Source of the DNA: Eopsaltria australis
Taxonomy: Eukaryota; Chordata; Aves; Passeriformes; Petroicidae
Assembly: GCA_034509425.1 (NCBI GenBank)
Contig: JAVTVJ010000050.1
Span: 372,001-436,000, forward strand
Direction of reading: 5' to 3'
DNA length: 64,000 nucleotides
Below, piece by piece: positions 30,946 through 44,300 of the stretch; the first letter of the stretch is position 1, and each line of letters opens with the position of its first letter. The notes under the pieces were generated by a model. That model saw nothing but the letters and a program-made list of their open reading frames with translations. It was not told where the DNA came from and made no database searches. Position numbers and translations under genes: made by a program.

Positions 30946-33900
30946 TGTCACTGCAGATTGCCAGTGGAAGACAAACTGGAACTGCTAAGTGCTGTCTGTA
31001 ATGAGAGATCATTTTTTCCCTCCCTCCTCCTCTCTCTCAAGTCCATTTTCAGACCATAACCACGTTTTAATGAATAAAAAGTTGTTGTTTCAAATCCTTG
31101 CAGAACTGCAGTCCCTGCCAAGCCTGTTTTTCTTCTGGAAAGACAGATGCATGTGCTCACATTATGGTTGTAGTTTTTTTGCATGCCATATATTTTCAGT
31201 GATGTTCATGAAACTAGAATTAGTGACACTAATAATGACAAATCAGAGGGCTAATATTGTTTAACCCTGTTAAAGAGTGTTATTACATTTACATGTTCCC
31301 ACAGAGTAAATGCTGTTCAACTCAGACATATGTCTTGCTATCTGTTTATTTTTATGAATCAGAAATGAATCAGCAGTCAAAGAGTGTCCTGTAGATTTAC
31401 TTGTCTCATATACCATTCTAGAAGGGAAAAAAACCCCATCTACTAGGGCTCATAAAATCATTTTGTATTCAGTAGAGACATAATATTAATATCAAATCAA
31501 TTCTAATAAATAGGACAGAATATTGCAGGTGTGCACAGACTAACCCCAAAATGCTGGGCCATTGAGGGGGCCTGCCTGTGCTCCTGCTGGTGTAACACTC
31601 ACTCCTATTCTGAGGGTGAAGAACACCTTCAAATCTGATCTCCTGCGTGCAGCTGTGTGGTTTTCACTGTCTGTGAGCAGATACAGAGCTGCCTTTTCCT
31701 CAAGCCAGAGAGTCTTTCAGGATGCAAAGAACAAAAGCACAGTGTAGTCTGCAGCACTTAGGTTCTATTTGTGGACAAGACCTACAGTAATTTCAGAGCT
31801 GGAAAGTGATTCTCTGCACTGCACTCAGCAGATAAATAAAATAAAATGAGAGTCACTAATAGGATGTTTCTGTCCTTATCTTTCTTCAATACTCAGGGAC
31901 TTTTGAGGAAAGTGTTAGGATCGTTGGGTAAGACTTTGAGAAGAATCCCCTGCTCTTTCAACTGATAGTTCTGTCCAGCCCTTATTTGTAAGCAACTGAT
32001 AACAGGCTTGATAATCTCTGCCTTAAAAAAAAATAATATCAATACTCTGCTTCAGAAATTTGACCAAAAAAAGTTATGTAAGAGGTAAGAAAAACATCAC
32101 ACTTTCATAAAGCATTAGATATTCCAAGAATTACAGAAGGTAATTTAAATTCAACTCAGCCACTACTGTTGCAATATTGAGGTTTTAAAGTCAGTTTATT
32201 TATATTTTAACTTTGCAGTTTCCCATAAGGCATGGTCAAAGTCTTTAGCAGAATCACTGACATTAGGAATTCTCGTCCTCCTTTTCCCTTGCTCCTTATC
32301 AAGTGTACTTTGTTTCCTGCAATGGTTTATTGGGACCATCTGCATCTCCTCCTGTTTTCTCTCAGGCATGGAGATAAGATTTCACCTTTGGCTGTCTGGT
32401 TGAAGTCCAGCTGGCAGTGGGGATGTGTTTGGTGGCGGTGGCTCCGTGCCTGTTGCATGCACGCGCCAGTCTCACATGGTGGCGACAGGAAATCCCACGT
32501 GAGAGCCACCCTCCGTGTGCAGGCCCAGCTTCACTTCCCTCCTCAAGGCCAAGGAGCTTCGGATCCAAGCACCTGAAACATGAACTGCCCCAAGTCCTAA
32601 TCCCAGGGATAAACCAGTGGCTGGGTTTTACAGAGGCTGAGCCCTCGCTGGTGCAGGGAGGGGATGGCAAGGCCTGGTGGGATGACCCTTTGCCAAATCA
32701 ACACCCAAACTGCTCTCCACACTTTTTAAGCTGCTTTTGGGACAAATTATTTGGTCCTTGCAGCTGCCTCCCACTCCTGTCACTGCTTTCCTCCTTTCTG
32801 ATGCCACTGCCCAGCCCGAGGGCGGCCGATTGTCCCTGGGTGCCCTCAGGGCTTGCAGAGCACAGAGCCACAGCAGCCATCACCAGGGAACAGCAAAAGC
32901 AGCAGGACATTTCCACCCAGAGCTGCCCAAGAAGAGGAAACTGCCAGAGGAAGAGGTTCCATCTATCCCACACAGCTCAGAGAGCTTTTGGACATCGGGC
33001 CATCCATCCTACCCTTCTCCCCTGTTACTGCTTTCTGCTCTATTCTGTACTTGAACATGAAGTGAAAAACCTTGATTTCAGCCTTTGGCAGGGGTGATTG
33101 TCTCACCAAGGGCAGCCCAGCTGGGAAATCTGGTTTCTTTGCAGCCAAGGCCTGGTAAAACACGCCACAGCAAATGGTTGGAAAGTGAAATCAGCCTGCA
33201 GCAGAAGGGGTGGAGGACAGCATCTCCTGGAGCAGGGAGAAGGATGGGAGAGCTCTCCTTCACTATTTATCTAGAAACCCTGCAGAAATGTTGCAGTCTT
33301 TGAAGATAATAGAAGCAAAGACAGTTCCTTTCTTCTTCCTTGCCTCCTCCTTTCCTCCCTTCATTTTGGAGACACATTATCCACACAGAGGGTCAAGTAC
33401 CCAGCAAATGAAACATTTTTCAAAAGCTCATTGTGAGCGTTTGCAATGCAGACAAACAATCTCAAGCCTCACTGCACATTCTCCCAAGAAACCAAAGGAA
33501 CACCTTGTGCACTGTATCTTTTGTTTCTTTCTTTTGTTATTCTATAAATATTTTTTATTCTTTTTTATTTAGCATTTCACAAAGCAGAAGAAACTCCTCA
33601 TCTTTGTTCTGCCTATTTGATGTTTAGAAAAGCCAAAGAGACAAATCTGTAAACAAGCTTTCTCTGTTTGTTAGATATTTTTTTCCTTCTTAAATACAGG
33701 CTGCAAGTCTCAGAAAAAGTCAAGGACTCGAGTTTCTCTTTGTTTTGAGTGTCTGGCTGCATCTACTGTGCTAAAGTGTCAGCTCCAGATAAATAAGAGA
33801 ATGAAAACAGAGAAGGTCTATTTAAGAAAAAATGTCTGTCCTTCAAAGTCTGGAGAGATAGAAGTGGATTTATCATCCCCTGGGCAACATCCAGGGAATG

Positions 33901-36099
33901 TTTTGGAACCTTGAAGCAAATTGTGGACACTGGAGCCACAGTCTTTAGTGGTTTTGTGTGTCCTTAATATTGCACTGAGATCTGAACTGCTTCACATCCA
34001 GAAAAGTGAAATAGTGGATTAAAACCATAAAGGAAGGGGGCACAAGGAGGTCCTGGCACTGTGGGATACCCCATTCCTTTTCTAGGATATACTGAGGAAG
34101 GTCTGGCATGGATGTACAATTTCTGGACCTTGGGCAAAAGTGGGCTTTTCTAAAGCACCTCTGCAGAGATATCTGAGCTTATATAATCATTTCAATTAGT
34201 GCAGTGCAGTCTTGCTTATTTGGAATCATGTGATTACCTGAGAACCAAGGCTGAATTAATTTTAAATGAAAAAAAAAAGAAAAGTAGGTGTCTGTCTTAG
34301 AGCTGTGGAGAAAAGTTCAAGGGAATCATGGACTTCTCCGTTGATTTCCCACAGAAATGGTTCTGGTGTGTTGTTTTCCTTACCAGCTCTTTATTTTAAC
34401 AGCGTATGGTGAAGCAGCTCTGCCTCAGTGGGGATGTGCAGGTCTCCCTGAGCTCTGCTGGCTCCCTGGGCTGCAGACAGCTCAGAGTATTTTAAAACAA
34501 CAACATTCATAATTGCACTACATGAGGAATCAGGACTAATACAGAAGAGTTTCCATAACGACAACACCTCGACGTGGTGCAAGCACAAATACCTTCCACA
34601 TCCCAGGGAATGATTCAGTGCCATGTTGGGTGAAAAACATTCATCCCTTGAAGAGCAGACCACTGAAAATGGTGGTGCCTGAGTCATGATTTGGTAGCAG
34701 GAAATCTGTCTGTGAGAAAAGGCTTTAGCAAATGAACCATTAGAGTTTTATTGCTATTTTACCTACCAGTGGCTGTGTTAGCTACTGTAGAGACTGTCAC
34801 CCACTTGCTGGCTGATGAGTCCTACAGCTCAGCACATGCAGAAGTGGTTCATCACACAATGTATGGCAACAGAAGAGAGCTTTGAGGGGCTCAGCACTGA
34901 ACAAGCAGGAAAAGCAGCAGGAAAATGAAAAAAAAATCTTCTAGAGCTAAAGCCAAAGATGGCCCCAACATACAACAGGAAGGGAAAGAAAACACAAGTC
35001 ATAGTGGCAAATTACAGATTATTTTCACAAATATGTGCGCTTTTTTAGGGAAAAGTGTAGCTATCGAAAATGATCCAACTGGAGAGAGATGTAGTGGGAA
35101 CAAAGATTAGGGGGGAATAGGGCAGGGAGGAGAGGGAAGCAGGGATTTATGGAAAATGATGAGGGTGGACAAAGGGAGGTGACTCCAGCAGATGATCTAA
35201 CACAGACCTGCTCTTCCATTCTCACACCCAGCAGTGGCAGCTGCCTTCACAAACCCCATCCTGACTTCCATGCTCCAGTGTCACTGCAGTGCTCAGATAA
35301 AACACCACATTTCAAAGGACCATTTGGCCTTTTGAGGGGCTTGGGGTAGGACTTTATATTTTTTTAATGTGAGACTTTTTGTTGGTGTTCTACATTTTGC
35401 TGTCTTTAGGAAGCAGACAGTCAAACACCACAAAGTCCCTTCCACCTCCTGGGCTGTGACAAGGTGCTCATCACACTGAGCTGCACCCAATATTGGCTTC
35501 CACTAAAGAACAGCCCAACAGGGCAAACTCCCCTCTCCAACCTCTGCATCTTCATCATTCCTCTTCACTTTGCTAAGTATCAGGCCTTAAGTTTCCTCTA
35601 AGTTTCCCTAAGTGTTGCTCTAATGCAGATCCTGCTTTTTTATTTATTCCCAGAAGAACAGTGCTTCATTTTGCTTACAGTCCTCCACTGCTCTCACCAA
35701 AAAAGAGCCCCAGTGATTTCTGCTGTGCTTGCTTTGATAGTGATATTCAGCCACGAGATTCTTTGTGTGAAAGAAACCCAGGAAAAGCAGCTTTTCCTAG
35801 CATTATAATTTGTTATAGTTAGGTGTTAGAGTTTTCAGCTGAGCTGCTGGTGACAAACACTGCATATGCTCCAGGCTGCGTAGGTTCCCACTAGATTTTC
35901 TTTGTCCAGGTTAGGAACACAGTAGTTTTAGGTTCCCACTGCAGCTAATGGAAAGAAAAAGGGTGTTCAAGAGCTGTTATTTATCCCACTTAAGCTCTGA
36001 ATCACTGTGAGTGCAAAGGGCTCACAGGGCAGGGCTTTGCCAGCTGACACAGGTACATTTTGTGGGATGGTGCCTGCCCTGAGCTGCTCAACACCTCAG
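30946..36099. other. Non-coding sequence, nothing firmly identified
   Basis: About 5 kb with mixed composition. GC-richer parts (32400-33260) have short frames on both strands. Parts of 31180-31560 and 33500-33700 are AT-rich. The phrase GGACCTTGGGCAAAAG at about 34125 is MIR-like but isolated. No exon, RNA gene or CpG island is seen. Confidence 0.5.
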
Positions 36100-36235
36100 C
36101 AGAGGAGAAGATAACTGAAGAGGAAAAAAAGCAAGAGCAGGCGAGGAGGCTTGGAGAGATGAGGCACTGCCTGGAAATCACACAAGGCACTGGGATGGAA
36201 AGAGAGCCCAGATCTCTTTGTGAAACCCCTTTTTT
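36100..36235 (-). mobile_element. MIR/L2-like ancient repeat remnant, antisense
   Basis: The plus strand contains GGCTTGGAGAGATGAGGCAC, then GCCTGGAAATCACACAAGGC, then GAAAGAGAGCCCAGATCTC. This follows the reverse-complement MIR order: aggcacagagagg, aaggtcacacag, gagctgggattcgaacccag. Diverged. Confidence 0.45.
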
Positions 36236-36949
36236 TGTGAATTCTGTGCCACGGGGCTCCTCACTCTGTCAGACAAATAGAACGTGACTCTGTGTTTCCT
36301 TCTTCTCTTCCCTTCCAGGAGTTGCATGTTAATTAAGCACTTACATTTTTCCAGAGCAACTGTAAGACCAGAAAGCTCTTAAGTCAGATGGAAAGAACTA
36401 AACATTTCAGCCACAGTGAAGCAGCCAGAAAAACAAGCATGTGGGAGAAAAAAAACCAAAACATTGTGCAAATAAAATTGCTGAGGGAAACACAAAAATC
36501 ACATGAGAAGGGCAGATAGGGGCATTGTGTGAAGGATAAGAAAGGGGAGTTAGGAACAAGAGAAGGCTTCTAATTTTGCTTTGTAAGCACAGTTGGTGGA
36601 CCATTATCATTGCCACTCCTGCCCTGCTCCTCAAGGTTTGTGACATAAATGTTTTATTTCACATTCTGCACAAGCATGAGGGTCCCACAGCCTTGGGCAG
36701 CCAGGCAGGGGGACAGGAGGGAAGGTGGGAATCAGAGGTGGGAGCCTTGCCAAATGGATCCACCACAGAGAAATGAGAGCTCTCCTGCCACAGCTGACCT
36801 ACCTCGAGAGTATCTTGCTTCCTTTTGCTCTGGGGCTGGAAATTTCTGCCTAATTTCTTGTGCCAAAGGGCAGATTAGCTCTTTGTGTGGTTATGGAGGC
36901 AGAAATCTCTAAAAATTATAATCAAGGGCTAAACTGATTACTTTATATG
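36236..36949. other. Non-coding sequence, nothing identified
   Basis: No gene, repeat or RNA recognised. Confidence 0.5.
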
Positions 36950-37045
36950 ACCTGATCTGATTTTGAAAATAGCCCTTCTCTGAGCAGGCAGTCAGACTAG
37001 ATGACCCCCACATGTCCCTTCCAGCCCAGTAAAAGCTGCAAAAAT
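36950..37045 (+). mobile_element. CR1 LINE 3' end fragment, sense
   Basis: CAGTCAGACTAGATGACCCC followed by CACATGTCCCTTCCAGCCCA is the well-known CR1 3' phrase (GGACTAGATGACCTC..GGTCCCTTCCAGCCC). It is followed by an A-rich remnant rather than a clear ATTCTATG tail. Confidence 0.75.
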
Positions 37046-40000
37046 TCAGGAAAACAGCTCTTTTATCCTGTGAAGGACAAAAGTAGCATTTCCAGCAGTT
37101 ATTCCTTTCATTATGAGAAAAAGACCTAGACAACTCTCAGGGGCTCAACACCCCCTGGTAAAACAAAAAGAGAGGGTCTGTACAGACACACCACCAAGCC
37201 TTTCAGAGCCAGCTCAGCCTTTCCTTCTCTGCCCTTGCTGTGGGATGGCATCCCAGCTTCTCAAGCCAAAGCCAAGTGAAAGCTGAGCTGTGAAGGTGCA
37301 GACCTTGCTGCTGCTGCTCTCCCACAGCACTCAAGGAGTGCTGATTGCAACACCAGACCAGTGGAGTTTCTTCACTTGTTTTCAAACTGTCTCAGCCGGG
37401 AACACACCCCAGCCTGCTGTGTCATTCCTTGGCTGGGTTTATAAACTGCTCTGCTGGGACCTACAGGTGCTCAGCACCTCCACAAACAGAGCTGGAACAC
37501 AGCAGATCTGTGCCAGTTTGGGCACTTGAGGTTGTTTTCCCTCCCAGCTGCTTTGTTTTAAACCCAACCAAGCTGGCAAATTCCAAACCCAGCCACAGTG
37601 GGGTGGCACCAAGCTGCCCCCTTAAATGCTATCCAGTGAATTAAGTCCTTAATAACGCCTGGAAAAGGATCTCTGCATCACAGAAGAACAAACTTTGCTC
37701 CAAAGAGGTTATCAAGGGGACCCCAGGAGACCAGTCACTGTGAAGCTTTACTTCATTCCAGAAATGTTTTGGAAGCAATTACTTCATCTTGTTCTTTATT
37801 CACGGGATTCACTTTTAACTGATGACATTATAGCTCAGTCCATTAAGTAAATGGGTTATATATTTTCTCCAGGTTTTGAGGAAGCAATGTTGCAGTGTGT
37901 GTCACCATCTTTGTCAACAGGGACAGGGACTCATCAGTTGTTTAGTGAGGTTTACCTCCACTCAGATCTTAAATATGAAATATCTGGCTCAGGGTCTTTC
38001 ACAACGTTTGAGCAGGATTTTAAAAACATAAAAATAAAAAAAAAAATAAATAAGAAAGCAAGTGTTATTTTCACAAAAATTCCTGGCAGCTGTACCGTTT
38101 ATTATGAGAGGAAAACGGAGCAAGAAAAATTGGCATGTCATTTCTTAAATGAATTTATATCCTCATTTCCTTTAGAAAATGAATCTCTGCTCTATCTAGC
38201 CATTTTCCATCCGTCTGCAGGGGCAAAGTTTGCAGAGCACAACTGAAATGCTCCCTTCCAGCACAGGCCAGGGTGCCATGCATGCCTTTGGTAATCAGAT
38301 CCTTCCCCACTGCTGCTGCCGGGAGCACTTGTAAAGGTTTTATTTTCCATTGCAATGGGTCTTAAAAGTCAGCAGCAGCTCAGAAAATAATCAAGGACAC
38401 GTGATCAAAGTTCTGGTCACCGGGGCCAAAATGTCCTTCCAAGAGGGCTGCAGGAGCCCATCTGCTGAGAACTGACTCGAGCTGCATTTGTGTCCCCGTG
38501 CCACGGGGGGAACGTGCCAGGTGCTCCCTTTCCCTTCTGTTGGTTTTCCACCAGGCCTCAGCATCCCAAGGAGGAGAGGCAGCAGGATGGGGAGGAGATT
38601 TGCCAAAAGATAAGAGAATTTGGGAGCCAGTAAAAAGCACTTCTTACGGGAGCTGTCACAGAACGCTGTCACTCAAAAGAAGTTTCGCACAGAATCTCCA
38701 AAACAACCTCTTCCTCCTCCACGCTCATCCGCCTCCTCTGAGGGGTGGTGGTTAATATACTAAATACAACACAACCACTTGGAAAGCACTTTTCATTTTG
38801 AGTCACCACCTTGCTATTTTTGCAGCCGAAAATACAGACTGGTGGAGTTGATGTCATTGATCTGGTACGCACAGGAACGACTTGGGGAGCCGGGGTTGGA
38901 ATTCTGAGGAAAGGGAGGCTCCCGGGAAGTGTCTTCTGGGGAAGTCAGGATTGCAAGCAGTGCAAATGCATCACAGCCAAGGGAAGGAAGGAAAAAGAGG
39001 ATAATAGCACTGTAACATCATTTCTGGCCGTCTCCAGTTTGTGTTTTAAACCAGTATCAAATTAGGAAAAAGGAAAGGGGAGAAGGAAAAAAGGGGAAAC
39101 ATTTCATTTTCCCCCAACATAAAAGGCTTTGTTTTGGATATAGGCTTTTTATTTTTTTTTCTTCTCAAATCTTAAAAAATACCCAGGAAATAAATTTAAA
39201 CCCCCAGAGTTATTTCAAAATGAGAAATCAAAGGCTCCTGTTTCAGCAAAAAGCTCTCTGGGACTGGGTGGCAGACAGGGTGGGAACGCCAGACATCAGT
39301 GCCTGGAAGCCTGACAAACACAAGGGAGGGCCTGAAAGCAACAAAGCTGGGACACGAAACCCACAGAATCTCCTGATGATTTGGGTCAACATATGGCTCA
39401 ACACGACGTCTTTGGCCAACCCTGGCGTGTTTCAGTCTCCAGGGCAGCGTGTGCGATTTTCTCACATTGGAGAGGAGAGCACTGATGGCACTGGGGAAGG
39501 AAAACCTCCTCTCATCGTGGCTGGTACGTGCTGGGTATAAATGGGGTGCTAAAGTGCTGTTTACCTCAGCAACACCTGCTCCACAGCTCCCCTGGATCTG
39601 CTCAGAGCTCAGAGGGAGTGTCCTGGTGGGGATTTTGGCTGCACCGCTGGTGGGTGTCAGGGGGTCCCCCAGGCAGGACAGTGTGGGTGACACATTCCCC
39701 TGGCAGGCTCTGCACAGCCCCTGAGTGCAGGCTGGTGTCAATGGGGTTATTATGATTTCACCCAGCTCTGGCTGCAGTTTCCCTGATTCCCTGAACAGCA
39801 GGGAAGGTCTAGACTGGAGCTGCAAAGATTTCCACATACACACACACAGACAAACACTCTTTTTCCCCCCCTGTCCTGCCAGTTTCACCAACCATGAGAG
39901 CAATCCACAAAGCACATGAAGGCTCTTTTCCCTGACCTACTTGGCTTATCTTAGCTGGTCTGAATGGCTCTACAACCTAACCATGAACATACAGAAAACA

Positions 40001-43000
40001 CGTTTGAGCCTCTTGTAGAAGAGTTAAACTCTGGGAGAGAAGAAATGTTGGTATCAAAGGAGCAGAGAAAAACAAATGCGTCCGTGCTAAGGGAGGGAGT
40101 AACTGTGGGATGGAGAGGGACAGTTCAAGGCTGGGACAAGATATGCAAGAAGAGAAACTTGCCCAAACACCAGTTGTTTATTCTAAACAGGAGACAAACA
40201 TCTGCACTTGGATCTGAGCTCCCCTCCTGTCGTTCTCACGAGACAAGGGGACAGACAAACACACCGAGGCCAAAGCCTCCAAACACAGGGCACTGCCAGG
40301 GCACACGGCCCCACACAGGTCCCAGAGCTCTGGGCTGCTGCTCCCCTGCATCCCTGGAGCACAGGATGGGAAGGAGCTGCAGTCAGGGGTGATGTGCTCA
40401 GCCAGAAGAGAAAGCAGCACTGACTCTGCTCTCTGCTGGGTTGGGATCCATCCATTTCGCACCGTAGGAGCAGGCAAAAATTATTCAAGCATTACAAGCC
40501 CTGCACAGTACTCCCTGTAGGCAGATGTTCTCCTGCTGTGTACTTTGTGCCTGCACTGGTGAACCAGAAGCATTTGAGAGCTCTCAGTTGTGCTCTCAGC
40601 TCCCTCCTCACCCAGGGTCAGGACAAGCTCTGAGTCTGCAGAGCAGCTGCTTCCCCCAGGGAGGGAACCACGGGGAGGACAAGGCACAGGGGAGAGGTGG
40701 GCCAGGTGGGAGCAGAGCTGCTGCATTCGGCTCCTTGAGCAGAGCATCTCAGTCTGGTGAGCTTTAGAGGGGCTCTGCACTCAGAGTGCCCCCGTGCACA
40801 GAGCGAGCACAGGCAGACACGATACCCTGAGCCGGGACGTGCCCTGGCACTGCTGCTCTGCATGTTCAGCCTGAACCATCAGTGACCTGCTGAGGCTGCT
40901 CCAGCTCCAGAGGGCTCCCAGCATCCCAGAAAGAGGCCACGGAGCTGCTGTGCCAGAAGGAACAAGGATCCCAGGAATACAAACCCTGCTGGGGCCAGGA
41001 GCAGCCCCGGCACTGCACCCTCTGTGTACGAGGGTGGGATTCAGCAGCCCAGGTTGTGCTGCTGTGCGACTGCTCCAGGGACCCCCTTCAAAACCCCAGA
41101 AGACAAACAGAACAAGCAGCAAGGTCAAAGGAAGCCAGTGAAGATTCCTGCAATGATTCCTGAACCCACAACCAATCCATGAAACACAGCCGTGACCAGA
41201 GGCATCTTCAACAGACGATACCATGTCAGCAGACTTGGCTGCTTTAAAGATAATTTCCTTAGAAAGGGATGATTTTGGTATAGGGAGCAACATAAACAAT
41301 TTGAAAATAGTCTGACTTTTATCAATCTCAAGGTTTAAAAAGAAAATAAAACAAAGGAAAGGAACAAACACTCCGTGCACAGGCGAGAGGACCTTCAGGA
41401 GGAACACAAACAACAGCTGCATCTGTTTGTGTTTGATTTTCAATTTTTCTTAAGCAAAAGCAGGCATGTAAGAGTAAATCTTATTAATTAAATATTGATT
41501 CAAAATATTAATACACTGTAATAGGAATGAACCATTCGATCTCCTGCTGCCTCAGCTTTTAACAAAGTACTTTTCTGTTTTCAGACTGTGAAGTACAAAA
41601 GCAGAAATCAAAGATTTCTTCTCTCTGCCCTACTTGTTGTGCCATTCCAGTCCAGTGCAGTTCTTCCAGTTATTCTTAAAATACTCTAAACAAATAAAAA
41701 TCCCTTCAGGAAATGAAAGTGTAAAGAATATTTGTTTAATGATCCCTCCTCTCTGATAGGTTCAACATATTTGGGTCAGGTGTTACAGTTGGCATCAGCT
41801 GCCATTGTATTGGTATTTGCTTTTCTATTTCAGTTTGCACAATCCCTGTCTCACAATGGGCCATGCCAACAATTTCCATGCTGGAAAACACAGAAATCAA
41901 CACAGGAACAACTGTTCTGCATTACTACACAGTGACCAGAGAAAATTATTTCTTGCCCCTCTTCTTTCCTAATGACTCACACCTTCCAAAATCACATAAT
42001 CTAAAGTCCATGTAACCTGCTTTTTCTCTTGAAGTCACTTCTCTCTTTTTCCCTCTCCAACTAACCAATGCAGCAAGAAAAAATTTGCATCTTGGTCCTT
42101 TTTATTCTCTCTTTGATAAAAAAGATCTGATCTCCATGAGACGCGATGGAGAAAACCTCCAAAGGTTTAAATTCATTTATTTGAAGCTTAGCTGAACCTT
42201 TAAACATCCCACCCTTCTGCCTAATCCCTCAACAAGCTCACATTTCCCCTTTGCCCTCCACGGGCTTGCCTACAGGGAAATACCTTCCCAGAACAGCTGT
42301 ACTAGAATAATTAATCCACTACAGACAGGCCAGTGAAATATCCTGCCTGGATATTACTCTGGAATAACAGTGATATTCTGCAGCCATGGCTTTTATTCCA
42401 GAATCTGTGGAGGGGTTTGTCCAGGTGCAGGTGGCACAGGGCAGGTTCTGTGCCACAATTATTCAGGGACATTTCCCTGCACACTGGGAAGGACAAGGCA
42501 CCCAGTGAGGGTTTGAGAGAGAGTGAACTGCAAGAACATACTGGGATTAGAACTGGGGATGTTCTCCTCCTCTCTGGATGTTGGCATTAGAACTGGGGCC
42601 ATTCTCTTCCTCCTTCACCTCTGCCTTTTGGCAAGCTCTTCTCACCCTCCTGCTTTGGTTTCTATTTTTTTTTTTTTTTAGTACAAATCTAATACTGCTT
42701 TGGGGATTAATTAATTGATGAATATAGAGAGCCTGAGAAGTGTAAAGCACTACACAGGAGTTAAGTGTTATAATTAGGAGCAATTCTGATCTTGATTACA
42801 ATGAGGTAAAGCTGGAAGTCCTATAACACAGAAAGATTTAAACTGATAAAAAAAAAGATCAGAATCAGGATCTTATGATTTTAAATGTAAACTTGGGCAC
42901 ATTCCCTGCTGAGTTACATCTGCAACTGTAATAAGATCAAGGAACATGACAACTTGTCATTTCAGCAACAGATATAGGGAGAATGCCCTTTAAAAAAATT

Positions 43001-43355
43001 AAACAGGAAGGAAATTTTAAAAGTGTTTTCTTTGGCTCTGAAACATATGCCCAGGGAGAAACTGTTCTCAGCAATGCAGTGGATCTTGAAATATTTACTG
43101 GGTCTGGCATTTAACATAATCTTTCTTGTATAAACGATATAGAAAAAACACATATTATCTTAGACTGCAATCTAGTGTGAGGATGAGATGATATTTTAAT
43201 AGAGCTGCATTCATCAACTGTAACAAGAGAGGAAATGTGCTCCAATCCACCATGCCCTGTGGGCAATGTAAATAAGAGTAAGTGACTTCGACCATCAGAT
43301 AAGTGCAGCAAGGGGTGGCAAACAGAGGGACAGAGACCTGCCAGGGAGGAGGGCA
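37046..43355. other. Non-coding sequence, nothing firmly identified
   Basis: Over 6 kb without a recognised gene. Frames up to 240 codons (39196-39915 and 40781-41443, minus strand) have no domain. An exact palindromic Smad-binding element GTCTAGAC lies at 39807-39814. Blocks 37770-38160 and 41440-42230 are AT-rich. There is a T-run at about 42667-42680. Confidence 0.5.
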
Positions 43356-43560
43356 GTGTGGGCAGGGGCATCTGCGCTGTGTGGGCAGGGGGATGTGGGC
43401 AGTGTGGGCAGGGGGATCTGGGCTGTGTGGGCAGGGGGATGTGGGCATTGTGGGCAGGGGGATGTGGGCAGTGTGGGCAGGGGGATCTGGGCATTGTGGG
43501 CAGGGGGATGTGGGCAGTGTGGGCAGGGGGATGTGGGCAGTGTGGGCAGGGGGATCTCAC
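43356..43560. repeat. 23-bp minisatellite, about nine copies
   Basis: Unit GTGTGGGCAGGGGGATGTGG GCA, starting at 43356, 43379, 43402, 43425, 43448, 43471, 43494, 43517 and 43540. Units differ mainly at one base (GATGTGGG or GATCTGGG) and at the last and first bases. The G-rich plus strand (runs of 3 and 5 Gs) can form G-quadruplexes. Open frames across it are a by-product of the repeat. Confidence 0.97.
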
Positions 43561-44179
43561 CTGGCCAGGTGTGGCACCCACTGCCCCTCACCCCAGGGTC
43601 CCAGCCACTCACTGCACTCATCCCAAGGGTCCTCCTGGAAAGCTGAGTTTCTCACTTGGCTTGCAGTGGGATTTGCATGTCTAGCCAGTGACACCACTAT
43701 TTTCAGAAGTAATTGAATTTTTAATTACCATTCTTAATTGGCAGTAGCTACTGCTTTGCAGTTCTGTTTCTGTCCCTGTTGGATGCCCATGGGGCAGTGC
43801 CATGAACCTCCAGCTGCTCTTCCACGGGGGTCAGGGTGTGCCCAGCTGTGCTTACAGTCACTGGAACCACACTGGGCTGTACTTTCAGAGACACAGGAAC
43901 ATCCCTTCAAGATTCTTCCAGCACTAGTTTGGAGAAAGAACAGTGAAGTCTGAAAGACCCAGATACTCAACCATTTTCAAACTTGCAAACGGATTTATTC
44001 CTGGGAACAAAAATCCCAACTTTCCTTCAAACCTGGTCTTCAGGTACACTGGTAATTGTAGGGAAAAAAAGGGAAAGTCATCATGTACAGGCAGTAAAAC
44101 TGCAATTTATGCTCTCCAAAGAGGACTTGTGCTGGAGTACATGCTGTATTGAAAATCATCAGGGAAAGACAGTGAATTA
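43561..44179. other. Non-coding sequence, nothing identified
   Basis: No gene or repeat recognised. Confidence 0.5.
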
Positions 44180-44300
44180 TTTGTGACCTTGGGCACGACG
44201 TTTAATGTCTTACTAGTTCAGACAGGCAGAGTCACACACCAAAACCACAACAGCTTCCCCATTCTCCCTATGTGTGGAAGGGGACAGGGCTGTGAAAGAC
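44180..44300 (+). mobile_element. MIR-like ancient SINE remnant, sense
   Basis: TGTGACCTTGGGCACGACGT followed by TTAATGTCTTACTAG, and later AACAGCTTCCCCATTCTCCC, parallels the MIR core TGTGACCTTGGGCAAGTCAC ... CTCAGTTTCCCCATCTG. The 3' part is lost. Confidence 0.5.

Noticed and set aside
39196..39915. 240-codon minus frame
   Set aside because: No recognisable domain, mixed composition and no promoter or CpG mark.
40781..41443. 221-codon minus frame with hydrophobic stretches, including a short membrane-like end near 41125
   Set aside because: Hydrophobic runs arise from T-rich DNA. No family resemblance, and the frame crosses an abrupt composition change.
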